Below, piece by piece: positions 31,021-43,011 of a DNA stretch of 64,000 bases. Source of the stretch: Heterodera schachtii (taxonomy: Eukaryota > Nematoda > Chromadorea > Rhabditida > Heteroderidae); assembly GCA_023374025.1 (NCBI GenBank), contig SIJG01000015.1, forward strand, positions 2,273,964 through 2,337,963. The letters run 5' to 3'. The notes under the pieces are model-generated. The model was given only the letters and a program-made list of their open reading frames with translations. It ran no database searches and was not told where the DNA came from. Position 1 is the first letter of the stretch; the number at the start of each line of letters is the position of its first letter. The position numbers were made by a program, and so were the translations under genes.

Positions 31021-34000
31021 ATGGGTCGTCTTCTCTGTTTGCCGATTGGCTTTTCCGTGGCCGATTGGGCGGAAGAAAAAACGCACCGCGGCTTTCGTCG
31101 GCTCGGCCTTTTTGTTTCGCATTGGCCGTGGACAACAATAATCATATCGTAAGTAAGCATTGATTAATAAATGGAGAAAAACCTTCAACCTGACTTAAAT
31201 TCTTGCTGACTTATCAGAGTGATTGTGGCGATTGTTCTCTCAACGGGCGTTGTCAATTTCAAAGAAGTGAACAATGTCAGGGACCATTTCAGGTGCCTTT
31301 CCCTCCCCCCTTTCGCTTTGGCATTTTCTTCCCCCAATTTTTGCCTTTTTAATCCCTCTTTTTTCGTTGATTTATTTCTGTCCGATTTGAGTGCCGACAA
31401 CTCGCCAAGTCGTCACGAATTTCTTGTGGCGCGCGAGTTTTTCAAGGAGCTTGGAGGGTTATTTCACGTGGTGGTGGCAATTGAAGCAGCCGACGGCGGA
31501 AATTTGCTGAGGCCGAGGCACAAAATTAGCACGGCCAGTTCGGTGTTTGTCAGTTCAGTACCGTCAAATTTTAAACGCATTTCGAAGAAATTGTAGACTG
31601 AACTGGCTACCAAGAAACTAGAGTAGCACGGGACCGGGACCGGGACCGGGGCGGGAAATCCCGGTTTTTTCAGGTCCCGGTCTCGGTTTTTGGAAAAACA
31701 GAAATCCCGGTCCCGGTTTTGCCAGTCCCGGTCCCGGCGGGACTAAATAAGCACTGGTAAGAATGGGGTCTGGGTGAGAAAAGAGAAGAAAATTGGTGGA
31801 GAAGAAACAATTTTTGAGAAAAAAAAATAAATTATTTATTTTCTTTTAAAGCATATTTCCATATGCATAAGTGGATAAGTGGCTAAACCTTTTGACTTTT
31901 ATTATTTGTCCCTTGGGTTCAATTCCACGATGGAACAGATAATTTTTTCTTTTTTCTTTACCAATATCAATTGAAATTTAATTAATAAAAAATATTTTTA
32001 TATAAAAATTATATTTTTACCTTTTTTAAACAGCCTAAAACCACAAATTAACCTAATATTTGGTCATTTTTTGGCAAATTCTGTTATCAAATCTCACTCA
32101 AAATTTTTCCGGCGGCGCCTATCGGCACCGACGGACCCCGCCCCCTCCCAATGTTCCAAAAGTTTTTCGAAAAAACATTGCCACAAAAACAGCGACTTAA
32201 AAATTTTAAGAGATTGTTAATTTGTTAGAAAAATCCAGAATTTTGGGACTCAGAAAATTCCAAAAATTCCCCCCCCCCCCTGAAATAAAAATTTTAAAAA
32301 TTTTCCAATGAATAATGGAAAAATTCTTCGAAATTAAAAAATTTTATGGGTACCTTTTTGAATTTAGGAAATTTTTGTAACAAAATTCACCAAAAAATTA
32401 TAAAAATTTTCAAAAAAAATTTTCTCTTGGGAAAAGTCCCGGTTGGTCCCGGTCCCGGGTTTTTTCGCGGTCCCGGTCCCGGTCGAAAAACTTGGTCCCG
32501 GTCCCGACTTTTCTGGTCCCGGCAAATCCCGGTCCCGGTTTTTGTCAAAAAGCCCGGTCCCGTGCTACTCTACAAGAAACTGACCTTACCTACTGCAACA
32601 ATTGGCAAATTATAATGCTTTTTTCCGTTAAGGTATATTGACAAGGCGTTGGAAGTGGAAGATTTTCTCCAGTACAAATTGAAGGTGCGATGTTCCGCTT
32701 TTCATCCCATCCCTGAAAGGGTTTTTCATTCCTCTGATCACTTTTGGACATTTCTCGGCAAAAAGGCTACTCAACTGATCGGACATTCAGGTCGAACATG
32801 AAGGCGTTCAGTACGCGTACAGCGACTTCTGTGGTGCCCAATGTGAGACGAGTGACGCGGTGAACATTTTCCTGACGGTGTTCCGCGATGTTCAGCATCG
32901 CGGCAAGGGCAACATTAAGCTAACCTTTCCGACCATCGACGTATTCGGCCATCGTATTTACTTGGCCAACAACATTTTCCAAGTCCAACTGAACAATCGG
33001 TGGCTTTTTGACTAAAATCAAACGGTGATCGGCGTTTGTTCAGTTCACATCTTGTCGAGGGCGCCAAAGTGATCACGATCAATTTTCCACGCCATTTTTC
33101 CAAATGCCACAATGGAAACGGTGATGAAAAAGTGGGAGCATTCCGTGTACAACTTCGCAATGAATTCACGCGGCGATCCGTTGCTGAAGCTGCACGTCAC
33201 CTCGGAGGGTTTGGTCTCCGAGGAAGTGCGGAGGACAGGTCAAATGGCAATTAGGACGGATGAAAGGCCCTTTAAGGACCGTATTAGGGGAAATAGGACA
33301 ACGAATGATAAATTAAGAAATATTTAAGGGCAAATCAAACTAATCAAAGACAATTAAGGGTAGATTAATGAAAAGGACAGTCTGTCTAATGATCCTTCTC
33401 ATATTTGGGTGTTTTGCTTATTTGGCATCCCAATCCCCCCGATCATTGTTTTTCTGAACATTTCTCCCTCCGCAGGCATTGAAGTGCTCCCATTGATGCC
33501 GATCAGTCTGTCCGTGATCATTCTCTTTACGGTCGCTTTTCTCTCCCTTTTGCCATTTGACTTTCGCTCTGGTCAATAGGTGATCACTTCATTGAAGCGT
33601 GACCAAATTCGGAGCAAACCTTGGGAGGCATTGGTCGGCGTTTTCTGTCCCATTCTTTCGGTCGGCGCTTCCTTCGGCACCCTTTTTTGGGTCATTTTTG
33701 GCACTTTCCCTTACGTCCTTTTGCCATATTTATTTTCTCTCCACTTTCAGCTCGGCTTCGAATTTCTGCCCATTTTGGTGGTGGTCCCTTTTCTTATTTT
33801 GGCCATCGGTGTCGACGACGTTTTCATTTTCCTCCACTGCTGGGCCCACACCGAGCCGAGCAAAGATTTGCGCGAACGCGTGGCGGATATGCTCGGCTCG
33901 GCTGGCCCATCGGTTACAATCACTTCGTTGACCAATTGGCTCAGCTTCACCATCGGAATTGCGACTCCAACGCCTGCCATTCGGGCACGTTTTGAAATTG

Positions 34001-36170
34001 GCAACAATTAGCCAATCACATTGGCATTGCTTATTACCCAACAAATCATTTTTTGGCAATTAATTTGCCAATTTAACCATCTTTCCCTTTTTAGACTTTT
34101 TGTCTGTTCATTTCGGTGGCTGTGCTTTATGCTTATTTGTACCAATTGTTTTTTTACACTGCTGTGATGGTTATTGGGGCCCAACGAGAAGCGGATGAGC
34201 GAAATGCTTATTTGCCATGCATAAAAGCGCGTGCCGAAAAGGTCGCCAAAAGTGGCAATATTGAAAAAAAAAAGATTAGCTTTAAATGTTTAGCACACAA
34301 TTAGCAAAGGCAAAGCGAATGAAAACGTAGGAAAATTGAGAACAAATTTGTGGCGGTTGGGCTCGGATTTGGTCGACCGATACGTGGATTTTGTGATGAG
34401 TTGGACTGCTCGCATTCTGTTGGCCATTTCTCTGATCATTTATTGGGCATTTTCCGCTTATGGCGGTAATTAGTTTAAAAATATTCCGACAATTAAATGA
34501 TCAAATGATTCTTTCTTTTGTATTTAGTCGCCCAAATTAAAGTTGGACTAACGTCGGAAAAACTGTTCCTGGATGACTCGCCACTGCTCGAATTGGTCCG
34601 TTTGCAGAACAATGTCATTTTCAAGGAGGGTGGACAGGTCGGTGCTCTAAATTTGCCAATTATAAACGAATGCCATCGACAGATGGCCGTTTTTGTGAAC
34701 AGTCCGGGAGACTTGCGCAAACCGTCGGCCATTCCGAAAATTATGCGCATTTTGGAGCGATTTGAGCAGAGCAACGGCAGCGTGGGCCCGTCGAGCACGC
34801 AAATGTGGCTGAACACGTACTTGCCATTCATCGGATTGCAAGTGAGCCAAGGAATGTGTTCATTCGGTCATTTGCCATTATTTTTCAGAACCGCGGCTCG
34901 ATTGACTTCCGCTACAAATACCTTTACGACTTCTTTTCCATTCCCGAATATCACCGGTGGAGTCATTTTGTCAGCTTAGGCCCCAAAGAGTAAAAGGGAA
35001 GTGCCGACTTTTCAATGACTAATTCCGAGTCCCCCGAAGGGATTGCTTAAACGAACGTCCTTCCTGCATCAACAAATTCTTCTTCTCGACCGGCTTCCAA
35101 AATGCCGTTGCTTGGAGCGATCGTTTGGTGTTGCTGCAACGGTGGCGCAAATTGGCCGCTGACTATTCCCAGTTGAACCTTACCGTATACGAGGACTTCA
35201 GGTACAGTACCAATGGTCGTTTCGCATGTTCTGTCTCTTTTTACAGTATGTACGCTGATCAATTGCTCAGTATTCCGTCGGTGACAATACAAACCGGCGA
35301 GTCGGCCTTTCAAATTATTATTGTAACGAATGTCTTTTTGTTTATCCATCTTTTTGCAGTTGCGTTCGCCCTTCTCTGCATGACTTTCGTTTTGGTGATG
35401 TTCACTCCTTCCATCAGCACCATTTTGTCCGGCACCGCCTGCGTTTTGTCCATCAATTTGGGCGTGTTCGGACTGCTCTTTTATTGGAGCATCGACTTGG
35501 ACCCCATTTCCATGACCACAACGTATATTTATGAATATTCGCTGTTTCATCTCCCCCCCCCCCCATTTTTTAGTTTGATGGCCATTGGACTGTCCGTGGA
35601 CTTCGTGGCTCACATTAGCTTCCATTATTACAAAGGTGAGATTGAGGACAGCCGAGAACGGCTTCGGCACGCGCTCAGTTCCATCGCTTGGCCCATGCTG
35701 CAGGCCGCACTTTCGACGGTGCTTTCGCTGATGATTTTGGTACTGATCCATGCTTACATGGTTCAGGTAGGGAGGGGAGGGGAGGGCATCCCGATTTTCG
35801 TATTGCTTTAGCAATTTCATCGCTTATTCAGGTGTTCGTCAAAGTTGTGCTTCTTGTTGTGGTGTTAGGCTTGGTCCACGGATTGATTGTTCTCCCCGTT
35901 GTTTACGCGGCCATTCCCTTCCAAAAGTCGGGTGCCACCGCCAACGGCACTTCCGCCGAAGGTTCCTCCACTCAATCGACGACGGACAGCAGTCACTTGA
36001 CAAAAACGAAGGCGGGAGATGTAAAAGAAACAACGGGCGGCACCAAAGGGAGGACGGCACGGAAAGTGTCGTTTAAAGACGCACTGCGAATAGGGCCAAC
36101 GCAACAGAAAGTGCAGCCGATCAAAATAGCGGTGAACATTTTGCCAAATGCAAATGGTAATGGTAATTAA
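31021..36170 (+). CDS. ptr: Patched-related (sterol-sensing domain) protein, second paralogue
   Basis: ATG at 31021 leads into [20 protein letters not shown] (TM1), then [17 protein letters not shown] and [20 protein letters not shown]. Further exons give [19 protein letters not shown], then the sterol-sensing block: [44 protein letters not shown] and [20 protein letters not shown]. The second half has [34 protein letters not shown], the long frame 35125-35811 with [46 protein letters not shown], and a last exon [20 protein letters not shown] to TAA 36168-36170. The architecture is a complete PTR. The intron 33985-34094 has a GC donor, and a 64-nt intron (about 33068-33131) is needed to keep frame near the WEHSVYNF exon. 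One intron contains a 954-bp hAT-like element. Confidence 0.92.
31619..32572. mobile_element. hAT-like MITE, 954 bp, inside a ptr intron
   Basis: Termini TAGAGTAGCACGGGACCGGG and its inverse CCCGGTCCCGTGCTACTCTA. The 8-bp direct repeat CAAGAAAC flanks both ends exactly (31611-31618 and 32573-32580). Subterminal CCCGGTCCCGGT repeats occur at both ends, and the interior is AT-rich with the GC-rich hairpin module at 32109-32135. There is no transposase. The perfect duplication suggests a fairly recent insertion. Confidence 0.94.
32109..32135. repeat. GC-rich hairpin module, copy 3
   Basis: Same stem-loop as at 2203 and 14152 with one change in the 3' strand (CCGACGG for CCGCCGG). Confidence 0.82.
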
Positions 36171-37559
36171 TGATGCCGAATTTAGGTGGGATTTTCTCCC
36201 GAATTACAGCGAAAGGCAAAAACAAAGGACGAAAACGAATCGGAGAAAGAAGAAAAGGAAAAAGAATGGTTTAGAGACAGCAGCAGAACCAAAAACAGCA
36301 GTAATTGTCAGCAGCAGAGATGGAGGACGAGAATGACGGAAAATGATGGCACAAAAGGGGCAAAAAGGGGGGAAAGTGGAGGATGAGAAATGGCAATAGA
36401 AACTTCGGTTAAAATTTTTCGCATTAATTAATATTTTTCTGCGGGCTGGGGGGGGGGGGGGGAGAAGGCAGTGCCGATAAGCAAGCCGTGGAAAGCCTGA
36501 TATTTTGGTTGAAAATTTTTAAATTTATCCAAAAAATTCATTTGTGGATCATTTTTAAGGGTTTTATGGGCCTCCAATGATGCCGAAGGCGCCAGCAAAA
36601 TTTTTTTTTTAAATTGTATTCGTCTTAAAAATCTCCTCTCTTTCTCTGCGCTCTCCTCACTTTCCGTGCACTTACACTTTGTCTCTTTTTTCTTTCCTTA
36701 CAGTGTTTCGTTAGTTTTCTTTTTTCTTTTTGCTATTTTTGTGCCATTTTTCTTTTCCAACTTTTTTCTATTGGTGCATTTCCTTTTGTTATTTTATTTC
36801 ATTTTGCCGAATAATTCACAATCTATGTGAGGGTCAGAAAGGTACGTACTATGTATAAAGAAAGAATACATAAAATGTCAAAGATTGAAACAAAATAAAT
36901 GTTAATAATCACTGCCGGGGAATGTCATTCCATCGCCAAAACTCGGCAAATGGCGCCCGGTCGTACCGTATCCGTCCCTGGCTTACTGTATTTTTGTCGT
37001 TTGGCTTCTTCCTCCACAGTCCTTTTCATCGATTGTTCGTGAGAGAGACGTGCAGCTTTCCGCTTGCTGCCAATGGCACAGGAAGCGGTGTCAATTGCCT
37101 TTGGGGGATTACGGCAACGGCCCATTGATCGGCACGGGGCAGCGAAATCATTTCGCACAAATGCACTTGAGGACAGCTAAAGCACAAAAGCGTACGATCG
37201 GCACCAGCAGTTCATCCAATTTAGCTGATCAGCGAAACACACATCGATCAGCTGATCAGTGAAGCATACACAAACTGATCAGCAGTCGATCCGTGATTAG
37301 CGTGTGTCCTTTCTCCGCCCCCCTTCCCAATTTTAATTGACTTGCATTGATTCCGTCTTCGCAATGATTGGATTTGTACTCTCTTCGGCAGGCTTTATCC
37401 AATCCAATGACTCAACAATGTCTTTTGCCTGTTAATTTATTAATTTTATTTTTAATCCCCCCCATTTTCCCTTTTCTCACTCGTTTTTGCTGCGACTCGG
37501 TCATTTTCCGTCTCATTAAATCTTTCTCCGGCGTTGCGCTTTTCGCATCGCCCAAAAGT
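36171..37559. other. Intergenic; possible unrecognised exon at 36925-37131 (-)
   Basis: Low-complexity purine and pyrimidine runs, a G13 tract near 36451, and a cluster of TGATCA palindromes (37225-37285). On the minus strand a frame starting MGRCRNPPKAIDTASCAIGS continues as a basic helical stretch up to a GTAAGCC donor-like site near 36975. It may be an exon of an unknown gene, but no partner exons were found. Confidence 0.35.
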
Positions 37560-38053
37560 TTATAGGCGCCGGGTGCCGAACCTTTTCGAATTCGCGTGGG
37601 TCTAAAATAAAAATTCAAAAACAAAAATCGCGACAAAGCTCTGACGTGCGATTTGCAACGGCACTGGACACTTTTTTGATGGGATGCTGTTGCTGCTTGG
37701 GCTGTTGCTGCTGTGTGGTAATTCGACACTGATAGGGCGACGGACTTTTCGATCGGTTCGTTCTCGACGGACTTCCGCCTGTGCTGGGGAGGGGGGGGGG
37801 TTAAGTGTTGCTTCATTACGGGTTAACTTTAATAATTCACTTGATAATTAGCTTAATTAGTCATTGCTTTACGGTATTCGATGATCTGTGGCACCGTCGC
37901 CGATGTCTTTTTGGCCGCTTCTTCGAATGTTTTGTCGAAGTCCGTGGCGATGTGTTCGCCTTCGTCCTCGCTTTTGTCCCTTTGCTTCTCCTCCTCCCTT
38001 TTGCCATTCTTTTTCCCTCCACCGCCTAACAATTTCTTCAAGGCATTCATCAA
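37560..38053 (-). CDS. Hypothetical protein, three exons
   Basis: ATG at 38053 gives MNALKKLLGGGGKKNGKREE, an acidic-basic linker, and a helix FDKTFEEAAKKTSATVPQII. A donor after EY (C|GTAAAG, about 37871) joins a CCCAG acceptor near 37786 to QAEVRRERTDRKVRRPISVE plus a Ser/Asn-rich stretch. A 65-nt intron then gives a short basic end HANSKRFGTRRL and TAA at 37560. The phases agree. I do not recognise the family. The N-terminal helix and polybasic parts suggest an intracellular, possibly membrane-associated protein, but that is a guess. Confidence 0.45.
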
Positions 38054-40033
38054 CGAAATTATATTTATTTTATTTTTTTGAAAATAAATTCATTTGATCT
38101 TTTTTATTACTTTCATTTAAAATTAGCCATGAAAAATCAAATGAAAATGGAATTTATAATTGGAAGCGAATCATTGTGAGGACGAAATTTCGCGAAAAAG
38201 AAAGGCCAAAGTGAATAAACATCAAAAAAATGTGCGGAAAAGCAGCAATTGGCGTGAAAATGCCCCGCTGATATGAATGAAATGCCTTTTGATTGATTGG
38301 CTTTGTCCTTCCGTCCATTGATCCAAACTTAAATTATGAAATCCAATAGAAAACCACAATTATTTAAATTAATTGTTATTTGCGTAATGAAAGTGTCGAG
38401 AGTGGGGCTGCTTGGACTAAATCCGTAATTACGGGCATATGAAAAAGCCTAATTTCCGTAATCCGTTACAATAACTTAAAAAATAAATATTGTAGTCAAT
38501 TTTTTGGCGACAAAAGTGGACAAAAGGGAAGGGAAACAACGGAAGGGCCCAACCGAACAAAAAGCACAGATTTGGGACGAAAGCATTGAAATGGCGGGAG
38601 AATCACTCTCGAGCCCATCTTTGATCAGATTAGACAAATCCCTTCATCACTTTCACTTTCCCCGCTTTTTATCCAATTTCTCCGACTTGGAAAAGTTTCC
38701 ATATTTTGTCCCCTCATTTGCATTTTGCTTTATCCCTCCCCTTTTTTCTCCCATTTTTTGCCGCTGCAATTCAAATGTCGTTTTATTTTCCATTTCACCG
38801 GCCAACATTTACCCCTCTCCCCCCCCCCCCCCCCCAATTTCCCTCCGCTGTAGTGAGAAGCATCGTTTTGAGAAATATATACTAAAATCCTCAATATTCG
38901 CGAAAATATGTAAAAAAATAATTTTTTATTAAGATTCTTTTGGACAAAAATTCTTAGGAAAGAAATGAAAATAAAATGTCATAAAATGACTAATTAGGCT
39001 TAGAATAACATTTTAGACATTTTAAAATTAATCATTGGCATTCCTTTTTTTAAAAAGTCGATTTTTAGGGTTACCTTTTTAATAATTTTTTGGATTTTTC
39101 AAAAGGATTTCTATAATTCTTAAAACTTCAAATGCAAAAATGAAAATGTTTTTTATTTTTGTTCCTTTAAAAAAGGACGAAAAATATTTTTCCTATTGTG
39201 TGCCTGTGTAAAACCTTGTCACATTAATAATGGCCAATAATACTAAGTAATTGGCAGGGCCAAAAACAATTAAATAAACAAAGGACTGATTTTTTAATCG
39301 GAAAAGCAGTATTTATGAACAACAATGAGGTCATTTAATCCGGTAAAAACCCAACTCGTACTATTTTAGAGTATCTTTTTTCTCTGTTCTCTGATGACTT
39401 AACGCTGTCTCGCTTTTTTCTGTTTCTATATTTACCACATAATAGTACGAGTTGGGTTTCGTCCATTTAATCCAATCGCATGGAGTGAATGGTGGCGATG
39501 GAAACTCAAATAATTTCCATCGGATTCAATTCAATAATTTTCAAATTGCTCTTTTCTCCTCTCTTTCGTTTTCTCTCCATCCCCCTCTTCCTCCTCTCTC
39601 TCTCTTTCCCCTCTCTCTCTCTCCTCTCTTCCGTTTTCTCTCCATCTCCCTCTTCCTTCTCCTCTCTCTCTCTCTCTTTCCTCTCTTCCGTTTTCTCTCC
39701 ATCTCCCTCTTCGTACTCTCTTTATCTTCTCTCTCTCTTTCTCTCTCCCTCTCTCTCTCTCTTCCGTTTTCTCTCCCTTTCCCCTCTCTCTCTCCTCTCT
39801 TACGTTTTCTCTTCCTCTTCCTATTCCTTCTCTCTTTCTCTTCATATTCTCTGTTTGCTTTTCCTCCTCCGTTGTCTTGTCGCACTTCTTTTATTACTCC
39901 TTTTTAGCAGTGTCCCTTTTCTCCTCTCAGTTTTTCTTCCTTTTCTCCATTCTTTTCTTGTATTTTTGTTCCTCTTTCTTAATTATTTCTTTCTTCTCCC
40001 TTCTCTCTCCCGTTTTCTTTCTCTCTCTCTCTC
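38054..40033. other. Intergenic, with hairpin element and CT-rich tract
   Basis: A C16 tract near 38820, an AT-rich stretch, a hairpin element (39342-39463) and a 600-bp polypyrimidine tract starting near 39550. Frames within 39452-40310 (Ser/Leu/Phe-rich) are composition artefacts. Confidence 0.6.
39342..39463. mobile_element. Short hairpin MITE with 10-bp direct repeat
   Basis: Inverted repeats AACCCAACTCGTACTATT and AATAGTACGAGTTGGGTT are separated by about 80 bp. The direct repeat CATTTAATCC lies immediately outside (39332-39341 and 39464-39473), suggesting target-site duplication. Confidence 0.72.
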
Positions 40034-40150
40034 TTATTTTTCCCCTTCTTTCTCCTCCTCTTTCGCTTTTTCCTCCTCCTCCTCTCCCTCTTCTTCTTCT
40101 TCCATCTCCTCTTCATTCTCTTCTTCCTCCTCTTCTCCCTCACTTTTGTC
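39550..40150. repeat. Polypyrimidine (CT-rich) tract
   Basis: About 600 bp of TCTCTC, CTCTTCC and CTCCTCC repeats on the plus strand. Its right end (40034-40150) is the Glu-rich C-terminal coding sequence of the minus-strand TWK channel. Confidence 0.9.
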
Positions 40151-42406
40151 ACTTTTTGTTGATCCGTTAATCACTGAGTGCAACTTTAGTTTTGTCAGAT
40201 TTTCCTCCTCCTCCGGCTTTAACTCCTTGTCAATGAATGGAATTAGCCTCATCAATTCGGGCTCCAATTGGAAACTGTCGCGTCGAACGTGCAAATTGAA
40301 AGGGAGCTAATGACGAATACAATTAAATTGCTCATTTTTAATTGCCCGACCATTAGTGAGGACATTTGCTGCTCGTGCGATTGGTCCGTTCTGTTGGCCA
40401 TTTGACTGGACATGGCATCGATTAAAATATCCGGCTCTTGCGCTTTTGGTTCAGACTCTTTCCGTGGCTAAAGGCGCCAAAAATGCCAATGCCAATGAAA
40501 TGAAGCCGTTTTTGGCACTTTTCCTTCGATTGTTACCTTTTCAAAAATTTGGTCCAAATTGTCGAAAATCGGTGGCATTTCCATGCCGTTCCGTTGTGCT
40601 TCTTCTTGAAGTTGATGCATCATAAATGCTTTTTTCTCTTTGCTCAGAAACGGCAACAAAAATTTGGCCAAACGATTGTTGCGCAGGGAATTCGGATCGC
40701 CTGTGAAGTTTGAAAAAGTCGAAATGCCATGGGAAAAATTAAAAAAAAAAGAGCCAAAATTAGCGATTTGCTAACCTTTTTCGAGCATTTGCATCAGAAG
40801 TCTTTTGTAAAAGTCTTCAATTGAATTTTGAATGACATTAATACACATCGAAACAAGTGAAAGACCGATCATCATAAAAGCGAAGAACAGCACCATATAT
40901 CTGACAATATTATTATTATTTCAATTTAAAATTGTATTTTATTTTATTTAAATTTTTTTTTTTTTTACTCTCTGTGCGACACTTTCACATCGCCAAGTCC
41001 GACGGTGAGCAGAGAAATGCACACGAAATACAGCGATTCGCTATAGGTCCAATTCTTTATTTTTGAATTTTTTAAAAATTTATTGGATTTGCTTCTTATT
41101 TTCCCACTTCGACGTGTGCAAAAAGCGCGGCGCAAAAGAAAAGCCAGGAAACGGTGAAGAAAATGGCGACGAGGACGTGCATTCGCGGCGCATCGTCGCC
41201 CAAAATGCCCAATTGTTGCTGCGAATGTTCCCTTTTGGTGGAGCCAACTCAACGGAAAATGCCATTGAATTTGAACAACTATTTCATCAGTCCAATTGCC
41301 GTTTTGGCTTCGTTTTCCCTCAATTGACCTTCGGCCGTCAGAAAGGCGCCTTTCTCCGCGTCCATTGTCAAATTGTCCCCCCCGGCGCTCGACTCGGAAA
41401 ACTTTTTGTCCTCGGACATTGACTTCAAATCGTAGTCAAAGATGAGATCCTTTTGCGCAATTCTCTGATCCTTGAAGAAATGTGTTGTCTTCCGTTCGTA
41501 TTCCTTTTGTGCCTAAATTAAAATTTGCCAAAATATTTAATTTTCTTTTAATTGAGTGCCTGTCTCAGAGACGGAGACATTGGCGTAGGCGGAAGGTCCA
41601 GCGGAATTTTGGCACGGCGCCGAAAACACCGGCAAAATAAAAGGGGTTTAATGCACACATTCCACCGATTAGACACGACGGCCATTATTTCGTTGATGCA
41701 TTTGTACAGAAATTTACCCAATTCGTTCAAAGTGATCAATGTCAGCGGAATGCCTGAAAATGGGCAAAATTAAGCAAAAGGCATTTATTAATTAGGCAAT
41801 TAATCGTTGATTAGTCTGACCGATCACCGAATAAATTATTGTGCCGATTCGGCCGATGGCCGTCTCGCAGGCGATGTCCCCGTATCCGATCGTGGTGAAC
41901 AAAGTGCCAGAAAAGTACCTGTCGAGACTCATTTGCAAATGCAGAATATTGACGGCACTTTTGCACTCACATCGCCGCCATAAAATTCCATTGGGGCTGC
42001 GCCTCGCCCGCGCCCGCCAATTCGTCCAACTGCGAGAACAAAGAGTCGACCAATTGGGACAGCCGCGTGCGCCTCTCTTTGCTCATCCAATTCACTCCGA
42101 CCACCGATTCGATGTTCGAAATTCCCTCCGATCGAATCGACCAATAAATTTCTTTTCTAATTCGAGAAAGGTTCTTAGGTTAAAATCCGTCGTGTGTCAC
42201 CTTTTGGCTATTTCGTTAAGCTCTGCGTTTTTTTCGGCCAGCCAAAAAAAGACGGCACCGACGAACATATAAATGCCGATGAACCCAATCGGTGCCAAGT
42301 GATTGATGTGCCAATCTCTGTACAGCTTTTTCGCCGCTTTGAGCATTTTTCTTAGCCTTTGTATAAAGCGATTCTCTTTGGGTGTGCCATTCTTTGGAGG
42401 TGCCAT
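40034..42406 (-). CDS. twk: Two-pore-domain (TWK) potassium channel
   Basis: ATG at 42406 starts MAPPKNGTPKENRF. TM1 is APIGFIGIYMFVGAVFFWLA. After an extracellular exon (QLVDSLFSQLDELAGAG), pore 1 is TLFTTIGYGDIACETAIGRI (about 41840-41900). The next exon has LTLNELGKFLYKCINEIM, then a TM pair and pore 2, LYFVCISLLTVGLGDVKVSH (about 40975-41040), followed by the M4 helix LFFAFMMIGLSLVSMCINVI. The cytosolic C-tail includes KFLLPFLSKEKKAFM and ends in a long Glu-rich run at 40034. Both selectivity filters (GYGD, GLGD) fit a leak K+ channel of the large nematode TWK family, which sets membrane potential in nerve and muscle. Introns are short and GT-AG where checked. Confidence 0.92.
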
Positions 42407-43011
42407 TTCAAAAATTCACAAAAGAACAAGGCTAAAATATCCAAAAAAAAACAGAAAATATATTTGAAAAGCTTTGCACAGACTTTGTCGTTTTGCGGTT
42501 GATGGACTGTCCGATGAAAGAAATTCACTGAAAGAATGGGCGAAGAAAGGGCGGGGAGAAAAAGCAGCGAAATCGGCAGAGAGAGGAGAAAACTTTTTTA
42601 TTTTTTGGTTAAATAATCGGTGACAAAGTTGGAATTACTTGGCCAATTCCATTGTCATAGAGAAAAGCTCAAAAATAAATAAATGCGCGAAAGAATGCGG
42701 GGGAAGCAAAAGAAAAGGAAAAGAAAAGGAAAAACTGAGAAACAAATCGAAAAAACAGAGGACAAAAGGGGGGGGGAGAAGCAGGGATAAAGCATTGGAT
42801 GATCATTTTTTGGGATCATTTGGCAGATGTTCAGCTGAAAATGGCCCACTCAAATCAAAAAGAGCCCTTAAAATTTAATATATTTTTTAAGTTTCATTCT
42901 TCGGATAATAATAATAATAATAAAAAAATATTTTGGATTTATTATTTTGTGTACAACAATTAGTGAATTATTAATTGCACAAATCATTCATTCTTTTTAT
43001 GTCCTTTTCTG
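42407..43011. other. Intergenic between two minus-strand genes
   Basis: AT-rich, with an ATA/TAA microsatellite at about 42907-42922 and purine-rich stretches. No gene seen. Confidence 0.5.

Noticed and set aside
35285..35360. An intron within the ptr(+) frame at [10 protein letters not shown], with a TTTTTGCAG acceptor
   Set aside because: No donor gives the right phase, and the frame is open and hydrophobic straight through, so a continuous exon is simpler.
39452..40310. Long plus-strand frames rich in Ser, Leu and Phe
   Set aside because: They are translations of a CT-rich tract; the opposite strand at 40034-40300 is the real coding strand (TWK channel tail).
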